Shown: positions 53,484 to 61,063 of the stretch, in pieces
Layout: the number at the start of each line of letters is the position of its first letter
How positions within the stretch are numbered: the stretch's first letter is position 1
Assembly: GCF_051846935.1 (NCBI RefSeq)
Contig: NZ_JBPYCS010000006.1
Coordinates: 1-64,000, forward strand
Length of the DNA stretch: 64,000 bases
Reading direction: 5' to 3'
DNA from: JBPYCR01 sp051846935
GTDB taxonomy: Bacteria; Bacillota; Bacilli; Bacillales; Amphibacillaceae
Made by a program: the position numbers and the translations under genes
Notes under the pieces: generated by a model
Told to the model about the DNA's origin: nothing
Database searches by the model: none
What the model saw: the letters and a program-made list of their open reading frames with translations, nothing else

Positions 53484-54695
53484 ATGACTAAAGATATCGT
53501 CAAAAAGGCAAAGAACGGAACATATTATTTTCGTGCTAATTTAGGCTATCACCCGATCACTGGTAAGCAAATTCAGAAGTACCGTAGTGGTTTTAAAACT
53601 AAAAAAGAAGCAAGGGAAGAATATTCAAGATTACTACTTACAAAATCAGATGAATTAGAAGAAAAGCAAGATGACATTCTGTTCCAACAGTTTATTGAAG
53701 ATATTTTCTTACCTTGGTATAAAACACAAGTAAAAAAAAGAACGTACGAAAATCGATTACCGACCGTAAGAAAACATTTCACTTTTTTTAATAGTTTAAT
53801 CACTACCGAAATTACCCCGATTCATGTTCAAAAATGGCAATTAGCATTATCTAAAAAGAAGTATCGTTCTTCTTATATTAGAAATGTTCAAGGTTTATTT
53901 TCCATGGCGATGGGTCGAGCGGTTGTTTTAGGCTTAGCTGAAAGTAATCCATCTAAAATTGTTGGAAATGTGAAAAAGACAAAGACAAAAATAGATTTTT
54001 GGACCAAAGAAGAATTTGAAAAGGTCATCTCCCTTTTTTATAAGAAAGACTACTATCAACACTTTTTATTTATCTCGTTATGGTTTTTATTTATGACAGG
54101 TATGCGGATTGGAGAAGCCACTGCAATTCAATGGGAAGATATTGACTTTGATTCTGGCGTGTTATCTATTGATAAAACACTTTACTATAAGAATTTAGAT
54201 AATTACTCTTTTGTGGAACCAAAAACAAAGGCTAGTGTGCGCCAAATTGCATTAGACGGGGATACTTTAACTTTACTCCGTGAATGGCAGAACGTGCAGC
54301 AATCTGTAATTCAAACCAATTATGTGATGAGCTATAATGGTATTCCTACACAAAAACATACGTTGGCGAATGCCATTACACGTTTTTCAAAAAAAGCTGG
54401 GGTTCATCGCATTAGATTACATGCTTTAAGACACTCTCACGCTTCTTTGCTTATTAGTATGGGAGAAAACCCATTAATCATTAAAGACCGCCTTGGGCAT
54501 GAAGATATTGAAACGACACTAGGCACTTACGGACATTTGTATCCTAACAGTAACTTTGAAGTAGCCCATAAATTAGAAGGTATTATGTCTTACCAAACAG
54601 CAACAGAAAATGAAGATACTTCACCTAAGAATCAATTCACTGCTCGTTACCTTCGTAAAGGTATAAAAACAAATAATGCAATAACAATGCAATGA
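53484..54695 (+). CDS. int: Tyrosine integrase of the conjugative element
   Basis: 403 residues from ATG 53484 after AAGGAG. N-terminal arm-binding domain (KKAKNGTYYFRANLGYHPITG), SAM-like core-binding part, then catalytic Arg in TGMRIGEATAIQWED, HALRHSHASLL and the His/Tyr end in LGHEDIETTLGTYGHLYP. It would recombine the attachment sites at guaA. The final codons contain two of the AATGCAAT repeats it may itself bind. Followed by a hairpin. Confidence 0.95.
   Translation: MTKDIVKKAKNGTYYFRANLGYHPITGKQIQKYRSGFKTKKEAREEYSRLLLTKSDELEEKQDDILFQQFIEDIFLPWYKTQVKKRTYENRLPTVRKHFTFFNSLITTEITPIHVQKWQLALSKKKYRSSYIRNVQGLFSMAMGRAVVLGLAESNPSKIVGNVKKTKTKIDFWTKEEFEKVISLFYKKDYYQHFLFISLWFLFMTGMRIGEATAIQWEDIDFDSGVLSIDKTLYYKNLDNYSFVEPKTKASVRQIALDGDTLTLLREWQNVQQSVIQTNYVMSYNGIPTQKHTLANAITRFSKKAGVHRIRLHALRHSHASLLISMGENPLIIKDRLGHEDIETTLGTYGHLYPNSNFEVAHKLEGIMSYQTATENEDTSPKNQFTARYLRKGIKTNNAITMQ
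54675..54693 (+). repeat. Right-end arm-type integrase sites
   Basis: AATGCAAT at 54675-54682 and 54686-54693, 11-bp period, same octamer and period as the left end. They lie within the last codons of int. Confidence 0.6.
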
Positions 54696-54707
54696 AAATA
54701 GAGTAAA

Positions 54708-54743
54708 GAGCCGAAAGCCTTATAAACAAAGGGCTTTCAGCTC
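54708..54743 (+). terminator. Hairpin after int
   Basis: GAGC-AAAGCC and GGCTTT-GCTC arms around a 12-base loop. No U-run follows, so it may act as a processing or pausing structure rather than a strong terminator. Confidence 0.5.
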
Positions 54744-54751
54744 TCCTACAA

Positions 54752-54820
54752 CTACTCCCACTCAATCGTAGCAGGCGGCTTGCTCGTAATGTCATACACG
54801 ACACGGTTGACGGCAACGCT
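54752..54820 (-). pseudogene. guaA: guaA 3' end fragment (attR side)
   Basis: On the minus strand, [18 protein letters not shown] then TAG (54754-54752) is the invariant C-terminus of GMP synthase. Identity stops about 20 codons upstream, where unrelated sequence begins. The right copy of TCCCACTC (54756-54763) lies in its last codons. It is interpreted as the tail left behind by a second insertion in guaA; the intact gene should lie beyond the right window edge on the minus strand. Confidence 0.75.
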
Positions 54821-54944
54821 TGCGATATAAAATACGATACTCTTTCACTTTATATTGTTGATGGTTTCCGTTAGCTTAAACGGAATATCTGACGTTGATT
54901 ATGAGTATACCCTATCGTATATAAGTCGTCAATATTAATAAGCA

Positions 54945-54978
54945 TAAAAAAAGCGAGGAAGCCGCGCGCTCCCCCGCC
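54945..54978 (-). terminator. Terminator of the second element's leftmost operon
   Basis: Minus strand stem GCGGGGGAGC / GCTTCCTCGC (some G-U pairs) followed by a T7 run, seven bases after the stop of the 54985 gene. Confidence 0.8.
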
Positions 54979-54984
54979 TTAATA

Positions 54985-55170
54985 TTATCTTCGTCTAATC
55001 GCTACACGCGCAATTCCCGCGGCAACCTCTTTAACGACCTTCTTCGCCTCTACTTCGTCCGAGATTCCGCGCTTGTTTAATACGCTCTCGACTAGAGGCG
55101 CTAATCTGTTGGGCGCGTCATTGTAAATTCCCAGCGCTATTAATTCTGCTTTAACCTGCTCGATTGTCAT
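54985..55170 (-). CDS. Small hypothetical protein
   Basis: 61 residues, MTIEQVKAELIALGIYNDAP... ending in an Ala/Val/Arg-rich helix (ARVAIRRR). The ATG overlaps the preceding stop (TAATG), so it is translated with the 55170 gene. Compact, likely helical; no family recognised. Last gene of a phage-like minus-strand cluster. Confidence 0.65.
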   Translation of the reverse strand: MTIEQVKAELIALGIYNDAPNRLAPLVESVLNKRGISDEVEAKKVVKEVAAGIARVAIRRR

Positions 55171-55808
55171 TATAGCCCCGCCAAGTTTGATCGCGCGCTT
55201 ACTTGATGATCTGCATAAAGCTGATGCGTTAGTCGCAAATGGTTATAGCTGATTGCTCCGCCCGCGCTCGTTTTGTCTTTTAATCGTTCCAGCTCCAATT
55301 GTTCGGGCGTCTTTAGTTCTTCTGCAAGCACGCTATTAATATGACGCAATTCTTTAAGCGTAGCTTCATCACTCACTTGCGCTACTATCGACGGCAATTT
55401 ACGTCTGACGTGCGCCATTTCGTTCGCCGTCATATTTACGATAGCGTTCGTTAGTTTTTCCCGCGCTTGTTGCTTGTCTGCATCGCTATAAGCTAGCGAT
55501 ATATCTGCTGTAAAATCGTCGAGAATCGTATCAATAGCCGCTGTATTGGCCGGCGAGGCAAACGAAGAACGCGCTGCTTTTTGCGAAGCGTCTGCGATTA
55601 AGTTATCCGAAACTTGTTCATATTCCTTTTTTAGTGCGCCAACTTCTTTGTCGAGGTTCTTGCGTAGTGCTTTCAATTCGTAGTCGCGGACGTCTCTGTC
55701 TTTGTATTTCGGATTGTCGCTTTTTTTGATTGCTTTTACGTCTTTATTAAACTGTTCTACCGCATTATTAATTTCTAATTCTATATTATCCAATCTGATC
55801 TCGTTCAT
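55170..55808 (-). CDS. Coiled-coil hypothetical protein
   Basis: 212 residues, mostly helical, rich in Lys, Glu, Asp and Ala: first 80 residues are a Lys/Glu coiled-coil-like segment (KDVKAIKKSDNPKYKDRDVR, KALRKNLDKEVGALKKEYEQV), the rest Ala-rich. Resembles phage scaffold or accessory proteins only in composition. Ribosome site AAAGGGGAAATG precedes the ATG. Not recognised. Confidence 0.65.
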   Translation of the reverse strand: MNEIRLDNIELEINNAVEQFNKDVKAIKKSDNPKYKDRDVRDYELKALRKNLDKEVGALKKEYEQVSDNLIADASQKAARSSFASPANTAAIDTILDDFTADISLAYSDADKQQAREKLTNAIVNMTANEMAHVRRKLPSIVAQVSDEATLKELRHINSVLAEELKTPEQLELERLKDKTSAGGAISYNHLRLTHQLYADHQVSARSNLAGL

Positions 55809-55851
55809 TTTTACATTTCCCCTTTAAATTTTATAGTTTCGTATTAATCTC

Positions 55852-56157
55852 TTACCAACGTCTCCCGCGCTTAACTGTTCGAACAATCGGCAACTTACCG
55901 CCGGTCGATGAAATATCCGGTATTAAGTCATGCGCGTTACAATATTCGTTAATAATATTCGTAGCTATTGTATACGCTGATATCCCCGCTGTTTTATCCG
56001 TAGAATATTCCGCTTTAAATAGTGTTTTCTCCGTTTCGGCGCATACAATAACGATTTTAATAACTGTTTCTTGTCGTGATTTCTTTTTCATGTCGATATT
56101 TGCGCTAACTTTTCCCGTCGGATCTTCTCGGTCGATATAGATTTCTCCTTTTTTCAT
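55852..56157 (-). CDS. Hypothetical protein
   Basis: 101 residues from ATG 56157 after GAGGGGG; an earlier ATG at 56226 is out of place for this site. KKGEIYIDREDPTGKVSANIDMKKKSRQETVIKIVIVCAE is a beta-rich start, followed by an AYTIATNIINEYCNAHDLIP helix. No known family seen. Preceded by a frame lacking a normal start. Confidence 0.55.
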   Translation of the reverse strand: MKKGEIYIDREDPTGKVSANIDMKKKSRQETVIKIVIVCAETEKTLFKAEYSTDKTAGISAYTIATNIINEYCNAHDLIPDISSTGGKLPIVRTVKRGRRW

Positions 56158-56170
56158 TTGCTTGACCCCC

Positions 56171-56470
56171 TCACTTTTTAAGCTGGAATAGTATTTGATA
56201 AAGCGTATCGCTCTGCATAAGTGCAAGCATATCGCTTTTGCTTAAATCTTTTGGAAGCGTTAAAGTGGTGCATTTCGAACCATCGTCGATATAAAGTACA
56301 CTTTTTTTACTGTCGTAATAAATCTGCTTTTTTTAATCTTCTTTTTCATCTCGTCGTTTATAGCGCGGTAATCTATCCGTTTGTATTAAAATTCCGTTTT
56401 TATTGTATTGTTTTTTAACTGGCTTGCGTGTTTTATTTCGCCTATTATTTCGCTTTCTTTTTCTATTAAT
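56171..56470 (-). pseudogene. Frame split by UAA, with no normal start codon
   Basis: In a single frame, 45 codons from ATT 56470 (basic: INRKRKRNNRRNKTRKPVKK ... RLPRYKRRDEKED) reach a TAA at 56335-56333, and the same frame carries straight on for 53 more codons (KKQIYYDSKKSVLYIDDGSK ... SDTLYQILFQLKK) to TGA at 56171. Both halves look coding. No ATG, GTG or TTG stands in the right place for either: the AUU at 56470 overlaps the stop of the upstream gene, and nothing usable lies after the TAA. Could be stop readthrough, a nonsense mutation, or two genes with unusual starts. Confidence 0.45.
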
Positions 56471-56888
56471 CGTTAATCTTCCTTTCTTCTTTTTCTTGCT
56501 GAACAACGCTAAACTTAAAAGACTCGTCGAATACCTCGACAATATCGCTCTTACGCTCGATAGCGTCCTTTGCTAATAAATTCGCTTGAAGCACACGACC
56601 GCGAATTGTTTCGATATGATGAACCGCTAATCTGTTGCGATAAGGCTTGTCATATCCTTTTCGATAGCTGTATTTATTCATCTGCAAAACTGCGCCTTCG
56701 TCCTCAGCTAATTCGTTATATATACGCTGGAATATTACTATCGAAGCGTCGCGATTGCTGAGGCGTTTATCGACGTAAATCGAATGTATTGCGATCGTTT
56801 CGTTATCCCAATGCGCGCCCATTTCGACAATGCCGATGCCCGTCTCGCTGTCTCCGCGAATATAATCGGCTCTAAATCGTCTAATCAT
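56466..56888 (-). CDS. Hypothetical protein
   Basis: 140 residues (MIRRFRADYIRGDSETGIGIVEMG...). The ATG overlaps the stop of the upstream gene (ATGATTAG, 8 bp), indicating coupling. Mixed alpha/beta, with a basic YSYRKGYDKPYRNRLAVHH stretch that could bind nucleic acid. No recognised domain. Confidence 0.65.
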   Translation of the reverse strand: MIRRFRADYIRGDSETGIGIVEMGAHWDNETIAIHSIYVDKRLSNRDASIVIFQRIYNELAEDEGAVLQMNKYSYRKGYDKPYRNRLAVHHIETIRGRVLQANLLAKDAIERKSDIVEVFDESFKFSVVQQEKEERKIND

Positions 56889-57117
56889 CGGCTTTACTCG
56901 CTTTGTAGCGCTCGTATACGCTAGTCAAGCAATAACGTGCGATAGCTTCGTCGCTCATATCGTCAAGCTTGTAAAGGTACGTATCTGCGTTTTTTATGCC
57001 TTGGTTATTTGTGTAGCCTTTTATCAGCTGAACACCTTGCTCGATTTCCACTTTTTGCATTTTGTCATATATCGCTTTTTGCTTTAATGCTACATTTTCG
57101 CGCTTGCTTTTTCGGAT
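56881..57117 (-). CDS. Small helical protein with an AUC start
   Basis: 78 codons from ATC 57117 to TAG 56881. A perfect AAGGAGG (57132-57126) lies eight bases before this ATC, and no ATG, GTG or TTG exists between it and a region far inside the protein. The product (IRKSKRENVALKQKAIYDKM ... DEAIARYCLTSVYERYKASK) is well composed and its end overlaps the next start by 8 bp. Function unknown. Initiation at AUC would be weak and unusual; a sequence error is the alternative. Confidence 0.55.
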   Translation of the reverse strand: MRKSKRENVALKQKAIYDKMQKVEIEQGVQLIKGYTNNQGIKNADTYLYKLDDMSDEAIARYCLTSVYERYKASKADD

Positions 57118-57135
57118 TTCGATAACCTCCTTGTG

Positions 57136-57255
57136 TTAAATTACCGATATTCCGGCGGAAATAAAAACAACGATAAGCATTAACAGAAAAATTACTGCTG
57201 CGAGTGCTATCGTTGACAACAATGCTATTGCGATTATTATTAACGCTTTTTTCAA
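57136..57255 (-). CDS. 39-residue membrane peptide
   Basis: TTG 57255 follows GAGAGGTG and opens 39 codons that are almost wholly hydrophobic: MKKALIIIAIALLSTIALAA then VIFLLMLIVVFISAGISVI. A single long or re-entrant span with a Lys-Lys start. Holin-like or toxin-like in look only; no family recognised. It lies immediately before the AUC-start gene (same operon). Confidence 0.5.
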   Translation of the reverse strand: MKKALIIIAIALLSTIALAAVIFLLMLIVVFISAGISVI

Positions 57256-57296
57256 AGTTTCACCTCTCCATCTAATCCACATAAGAACCGTCACAT

Positions 57297-57392
57297 TTAC
57301 GCTTTTAATACAATTGCATAGCCCTGCAAGGCAAACCGCTGTAATCGCTTATATTTAACGAATAGGTCTATATTTAAGCGAAGAAACGTCAC
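57297..57392 (-). CDS. Possible 31-residue basic peptide
   Basis: GTG 57392 overlaps the stop of the Cys-rich gene (TAGTG) and opens MTFLRLNIDLFVKYKRLQRF... for 31 codons to TAA 57297. Amphipathic, basic. Overlapping arrangement favours translation; composition alone does not prove it. Confidence 0.35.
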   Translation of the reverse strand: MTFLRLNIDLFVKYKRLQRFALQGYAIVLKA

Positions 57393-57754
57393 TATTCAGC
57401 TTGCTTATTACGTCTGTATTTGCGCATACGCTTGTTACGGTTTTCTCTTGCCTGTTCATTGCGGCATCTATCGCAATATTGACGCTTTGGACTTTTGCCA
57501 TAATCGAAGTTGTTTCCGCATTTATTACAAGGCTTATACGTGTCGCCATCATTCCAATAAGCAGCGCCAAACCTCGCCCAATACTTCGCGGTCAAATTAT
57601 CATCCGAAGGTATTACGTTATTTTCGAAGTATGAACAACGGGCGCCTTCGTTCTCCGCATCAAAAAACGGGCATGGTTTGTCGAGTAAACATCGTCCATT
57701 GCCAGCATAAGTTGCGCAATTATTCTTAACGTGTTTTTGTATATCTCGCTGCAT
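57392..57754 (-). CDS. Cysteine-rich VLP-type protein
   Basis: 120 residues with 12 Cys: CATYAGNGRCLLDKPCPFFD, GARCSYFE and the zinc-knuckle-like CNKCGNNFDYGKSPKRQYCDRC. This is the pattern of the Cys_rich_VLP domain common in conjugative elements and phages of Firmicutes; metal binding is expected, function unknown. Ribosome site AGAGGATG precedes the ATG. A short overlapping frame follows. Confidence 0.75.
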   Translation of the reverse strand: MQRDIQKHVKNNCATYAGNGRCLLDKPCPFFDAENEGARCSYFENNVIPSDDNLTAKYWARFGAAYWNDGDTYKPCNKCGNNFDYGKSPKRQYCDRCRNEQARENRNKRMRKYRRNKQAE

Positions 57755-57801
57755 TAGTCCGCATCCTCTTTTTCGATAGATTACTATAATTAACCATCAA
57801 C

Positions 57802-58356
57802 TTATCCGTCCTCCGTTTTATGTTCTTGCATATAATCGTCATACTGCTGTTGCAATTCCTGCTCAACTTCTTCATACGTCCTTTTTGACAAGTGCGCTTT
57901 AACCTTTATTACGTAATTTAGATTCGCCCAGTGGAAACTTGGATTTTCTTCATAAAAAACTAGCAAGGGCTTATTACCTTTCCGTGAATTACATGTCTTG
58001 CAAATAATTGCGAAATTACTCGTTACGTGCCTTCCTCCCAAGCTCAAAGGCGTAATATGGTCAAATTCAGGTGTCGAATCGTAAAACTGAAAACAATACG
58101 TACACCTATCTGCATTTAATTCGTATAGCTTTTCAAACGATTCTTTATATGTTTCAACCGGAATCGGGTACTTGTCTTGTCGTTCGAACAATCTTCTAAA
58201 CGCTTTTGCTGGTTTGGTGTTAGATTCAAACTTACAAGCCTTACACCGTGTCGTATATCCGCTTTTATACCTCTTATCAATCTCGAATAAATCCAATGTC
58301 TTTTTCTCGTTACATATTCTGCATGCTTGCGTTTGTTTGTCGATAATTTTACTCAT
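57802..58356 (-). CDS. HNH endonuclease
   Basis: 184 residues from ATG 58356 (MSKIIDKQTQACRICNEKKT). Two CxxC pairs near the start (CRICNEKK, CKACKFES) and a third Cys pair plus the HNH core: DRCTYCFQFYDSTPEFDHITPLSLGGRHVTSNFAIICKTCNSRKGN, with the catalytic HIT and NHN-like residues. The start overlaps the small gene upstream (ATGAGTAA). Phages use such nucleases in packaging or as homing enzymes; role here is open. Confidence 0.85.
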   Translation of the reverse strand: MSKIIDKQTQACRICNEKKTLDLFEIDKRYKSGYTTRCKACKFESNTKPAKAFRRLFERQDKYPIPVETYKESFEKLYELNADRCTYCFQFYDSTPEFDHITPLSLGGRHVTSNFAIICKTCNSRKGNKPLLVFYEENPSFHWANLNYVIKVKAHLSKRTYEEVEQELQQQYDDYMQEHKTEDG

Positions 58357-58477
58357 TACTGCCACTTCCGGCGATTTCTTCGGTATCACGTAACTTAATA
58401 AGTGTCTGCTTAGTGTCAATCGTTAATATTCCTGCTACGGCTAAAAACGGTAAAACAATTAAAGTGATAATCTCCAC
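58349..58477 (-). CDS. 42-residue single-span protein
   Basis: GTG 58477, ten bases after GGGGATGG, encodes MEIITLIVLPFLAVAGILTI then a short charged tail. Its TAA overlaps the HNH ATG by 8 bp, so it is translated. One membrane span; function unknown. Confidence 0.5.
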   Translation of the reverse strand: MEIITLIVLPFLAVAGILTIDTKQTLIKLRDTEEIAGSGSNE

Positions 58478-58498
58478 TCCATTCCATCCCCATTCCAT

Positions 58499-58639
58499 TC
58501 ATTTTTTTAATTTTAACTCGGTTTCAATTTCCTTTATGACCTTATCAATCTCTCGATGTACATAAGTTTTATTAGTCTGCTGTAATATAGCAAGTGCTTG
58601 CAAGTAGCTTGTTAATGCTTGCGCTCTTTTATCATCCAT
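58499..58639 (-). CDS. 46-residue helical protein
   Basis: ATG 58639 after AAAGGGGAACGG opens MDDKRAQALTSYLQALAILQ... to TGA 58499. Lys/Glu/Leu-rich amphipathic helix pair, no family. Good ribosome site and operon position support it. Confidence 0.6.
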   Translation of the reverse strand: MDDKRAQALTSYLQALAILQQTNKTYVHREIDKVIKEIETELKLKK

Positions 58640-58667
58640 TCCGTTCCCCTTTCTGTTTGTAAAATTT

Positions 58668-58689
58668 CCTGCTTGACTTTAAAAGCAGG
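58668..58689 (-). terminator. Weak hairpin after the XRE gene
   Basis: CCTGCTT / AAGCAGG arms with an 8-base loop, A/T-rich after it on the minus strand. It may separate the regulator from the downstream small genes. Confidence 0.4.
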
Positions 58690-58725
58690 TTGACATATAA
58701 TTAAATTGGGTAATTATTGAATTAA

Positions 58726-58965
58726 TTAAATTGAAACATTAAAAAAATAATTATTAGTGTGATTACGACGTTCTCGATATTCCATAAAGTCCGCGTCTGT
58801 TACATCGAATTTCAAAGCAATTTTTGAAGCTAATCCCTCCGAAACTGGTCTGTAATTTGCTTCGACGTTTGCAATAGTGGAGTAATGTACGCCTAACCAT
58901 TCTGCGAAGCGTTCTTGAGTTAAACCTTTATACATTCGAATGTCTCTAATTAAATCGTTTTTCAT
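58726..58965 (-). CDS. XRE-family transcriptional regulator
   Basis: 79 residues: MKNDLIRDIRMYKGLTQERFAEWLGVHYSTIANVEANYRPVSE (core RFAEWLGVHYSTIANVEA) is a Cro/C1 helix-turn-helix; the rest is a short dimerisation tail. AAAGGAGG precedes the ATG. A candidate repressor of the element's lytic or transfer genes; the GTGCAC-type repeats at 61.1-61.5 kb are possible operators. Confidence 0.85.
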   Translation of the reverse strand: MKNDLIRDIRMYKGLTQERFAEWLGVHYSTIANVEANYRPVSEGLASKIALKFDVTDADFMEYRERRNHTNNYFFNVSI

Positions 58966-59006
58966 TGTTAAACCTCCTTTGATTTATTAATATCTCACTA
59001 TTAAGC

Positions 59007-59798
59007 CTAAAAAATAGGCTCTGAACTTTTCCCCTCTATAATATAATGTAACGTGTCTGCCCTATCTTTGACCTTTTTTGACCTTTTGTCAGAATATCTT
59101 TCACTCTCTCGTCTTCTTTTTGCATTAACTTTGCAGCTTGGTCTTAAATCGCAATATTTCCGCCTCATATCGTGCTTATAATAAACCTCACCGCACTCCT
59201 CGCATATCGCTATATGTTCAATATCTAAGCGTTTAATGCGTTTCAATGTCGCTTTATAGTCCTTGTGATACTTTTCCGAATAAGTTGATGCATATTCCTC
59301 CGCATTTGCTTTAACCTTCTCGATCATATCCATAAACCCGTCGACTGTCAGCGCTGGCTCAACTTCCTCGATAAAATCCAGGTATAAATCCCCTCTCGCT
59401 TGATACACGTTAAATTCCGTGTATAACCCCCGAGGCTTATCCTCGGCCTCGTCCTCATCGTCGTATCTATCAGTAAAATCAGTGGGCGTCTCATGTTCGT
59501 TTATACTGTTATCTCGATTCGCCTGTGTCTGCGGACTAACGGTTAATTTCGTTTCGTCGTCCTCTGCTCGAATTATAAAATCTCCGAGTATCTCTGCGAC
59601 TGGATATTTCTTAAACTTAACGTCTGATTCTCGATGATAATATGCCGGGTGTCTAACTGAATATGTAGTTATATCGTAGCCCTCTGTATATTGGTCGATA
59701 AATTCCTGCGCTAATTCTGCTCGATCCTCGTCGTTTGCTTTCGTGTAATGCTTATACCACAAGTCATATAATGCGCCTTGAATAATGTTTGTCGTCAA
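59007..59798 (-). CDS. Hypothetical protein with C-terminal zinc ribbon
   Basis: 263 residues from TTG 59798 (MTTNIIQGALYDLWYKHYTK), nine bases after AAAAGGGG. A central acidic linker (DRYDDEDEAEDKPRG) separates an N-terminal domain from a C-terminal part ending in CEECGEVYYKHDMRRKYCDL, a four-Cys ribbon, and a basic tail. No family recognised; the ribbon suggests nucleic-acid or zinc binding. Lies between the regulator and the helicase-like gene. Confidence 0.6.
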   Translation of the reverse strand: MTTNIIQGALYDLWYKHYTKANDEDRAELAQEFIDQYTEGYDITTYSVRHPAYYHRESDVKFKKYPVAEILGDFIIRAEDDETKLTVSPQTQANRDNSINEHETPTDFTDRYDDEDEAEDKPRGLYTEFNVYQARGDLYLDFIEEVEPALTVDGFMDMIEKVKANAEEYASTYSEKYHKDYKATLKRIKRLDIEHIAICEECGEVYYKHDMRRKYCDLRPSCKVNAKRRRESERYSDKRSKKVKDRADTLHYIIEGKSSEPIF

Positions 59799-59863
59799 TT
59801 CTCATATCCCCTTTTTAGTTGAATTTTAGTTGTTGTCCCCTTATATAGTGAAATGAACGCTTT

Positions 59864-61063
59864 TTATATCTCGTAGTTAGCCCACTGCTTCAATAATCTA
59901 CGCATACGCAATGAAGGTAAATATAAATTAATAGGATCGCCGTTTCTGATGCGCGACCTCCACACCCACTGAAGCATGTCCGATAAAGCGAGTAATTCCT
60001 CGTTTACCCTTACTCCGTTATCTTGAAAGAATGATTTTTCATAAGGATTCATAAAGCGACTGAATACGTACATTAGCGCGTGCCTATCCGCATAATCGTT
60101 GGTAGCTCTCGTATTAACTGGAATGAAACCTTTACTGTACCCGCGTCCTTTTAAATCGTGCTCAAAGTCCTTTAATGTCGTCCATAAAACCTCGTCTGAC
60201 TTAGCTTTTGCAATACGTCGAATAAACGAATACATACTACGTTGTATTGCTTTGATTTCACTTTCAGTTCGTCGATTCATCCAACCTTTACTGAATGAGA
60301 ATTCGCTATTCTCGCCGTGCTTGTTATGATCTCCCTCGTATAAATTGATTAACTTAAATAGCTCGGCTCTATCGTCTGCTTTGTTGTCATAATCTACAAT
60401 CTCGTTATCTATCAAGCTATGTTTTTGATATGGTATATCGTACATGTCGAAATAGTACCGCTGTACTTGCGCATCGAATAAATACGTTAAGACGATTACT
60501 TTATTAAAAGCAGCGAACACTCGTGGCGGGAACGCCCATATTAGAAATTTATTACGGTGATAGTAAAGATTGCCCGCCTCTGCCAATAATCGAATGTCAT
60601 CGAACCGACCGCTTTCGTATTCCGCCTGCGTCGCCGTCCATTTGACCGCATTATTTTCGAGTTTAATAAATTCTTTATCGAGCAATACTCGCATATCCGA
60701 CGATGAAACAGTCGCCTTATCGATAACGTCCATTACCTCGTCAAGTATTAGCGTATAATCTGACGCCTCTAATAATTCGATAAGCTCATCGTCTGCCATC
60801 TCGAAAAGTGAATGAGTAGCCACAATATTCTTTCCGTCCTCGATAAGACGTTTTAAGCTCGTTAGCTTGCGTCCGCCTTCTACGTTATTGCTTGGCGCTT
60901 CAAACTTGCGTGACTTGACCGAATTTTGAATACGGTCGATTTCGTCAAGGAACGGCGTTATATAAATAAACTTGCGCCCTTCTTCCGCGTTCTCTATTTC
61001 CTCGATCATCTTCGTTGTCTTTCCTGCGCCCATTACTGCGTCGATAACTCGTACATTTTCCAT
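59864..61063 (-). CDS. Helicase-like SF2 ATPase, phage type
   Basis: 399 residues. Walker A at the very start (VRVIDAVMGAGKTTKMIEEI), then KFIYITPFLDEIDR, a TLILDEVMDVID Walker B/DEAx box, and THSLFEMAD and TYLFDAQVQRYYF segments in the place of later helicase motifs, though motif VI is not obvious. Such DEAD-like proteins are common in phages and integrative elements, possibly for replication; the match here is by motif only. ATG 61063 follows AAAGGGAG. Confidence 0.72.
   Translation of the reverse strand: MENVRVIDAVMGAGKTTKMIEEIENAEEGRKFIYITPFLDEIDRIQNSVKSRKFEAPSNNVEGGRKLTSLKRLIEDGKNIVATHSLFEMADDELIELLEASDYTLILDEVMDVIDKATVSSSDMRVLLDKEFIKLENNAVKWTATQAEYESGRFDDIRLLAEAGNLYYHRNKFLIWAFPPRVFAAFNKVIVLTYLFDAQVQRYYFDMYDIPYQKHSLIDNEIVDYDNKADDRAELFKLINLYEGDHNKHGENSEFSFSKGWMNRRTESEIKAIQRSMYSFIRRIAKAKSDEVLWTTLKDFEHDLKGRGYSKGFIPVNTRATNDYADRHALMYVFSRFMNPYEKSFFQDNGVRVNEELLALSDMLQWVWRSRIRNGDPINLYLPSLRMRRLLKQWANYEI

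Noticed and set aside
57355..57570. 71-codon minus-strand frame overlapping the Cys-rich gene
   Set aside because: Shifted frame of the Cys-rich gene; only the GTG at 57392 frame is possible as a separate small gene.
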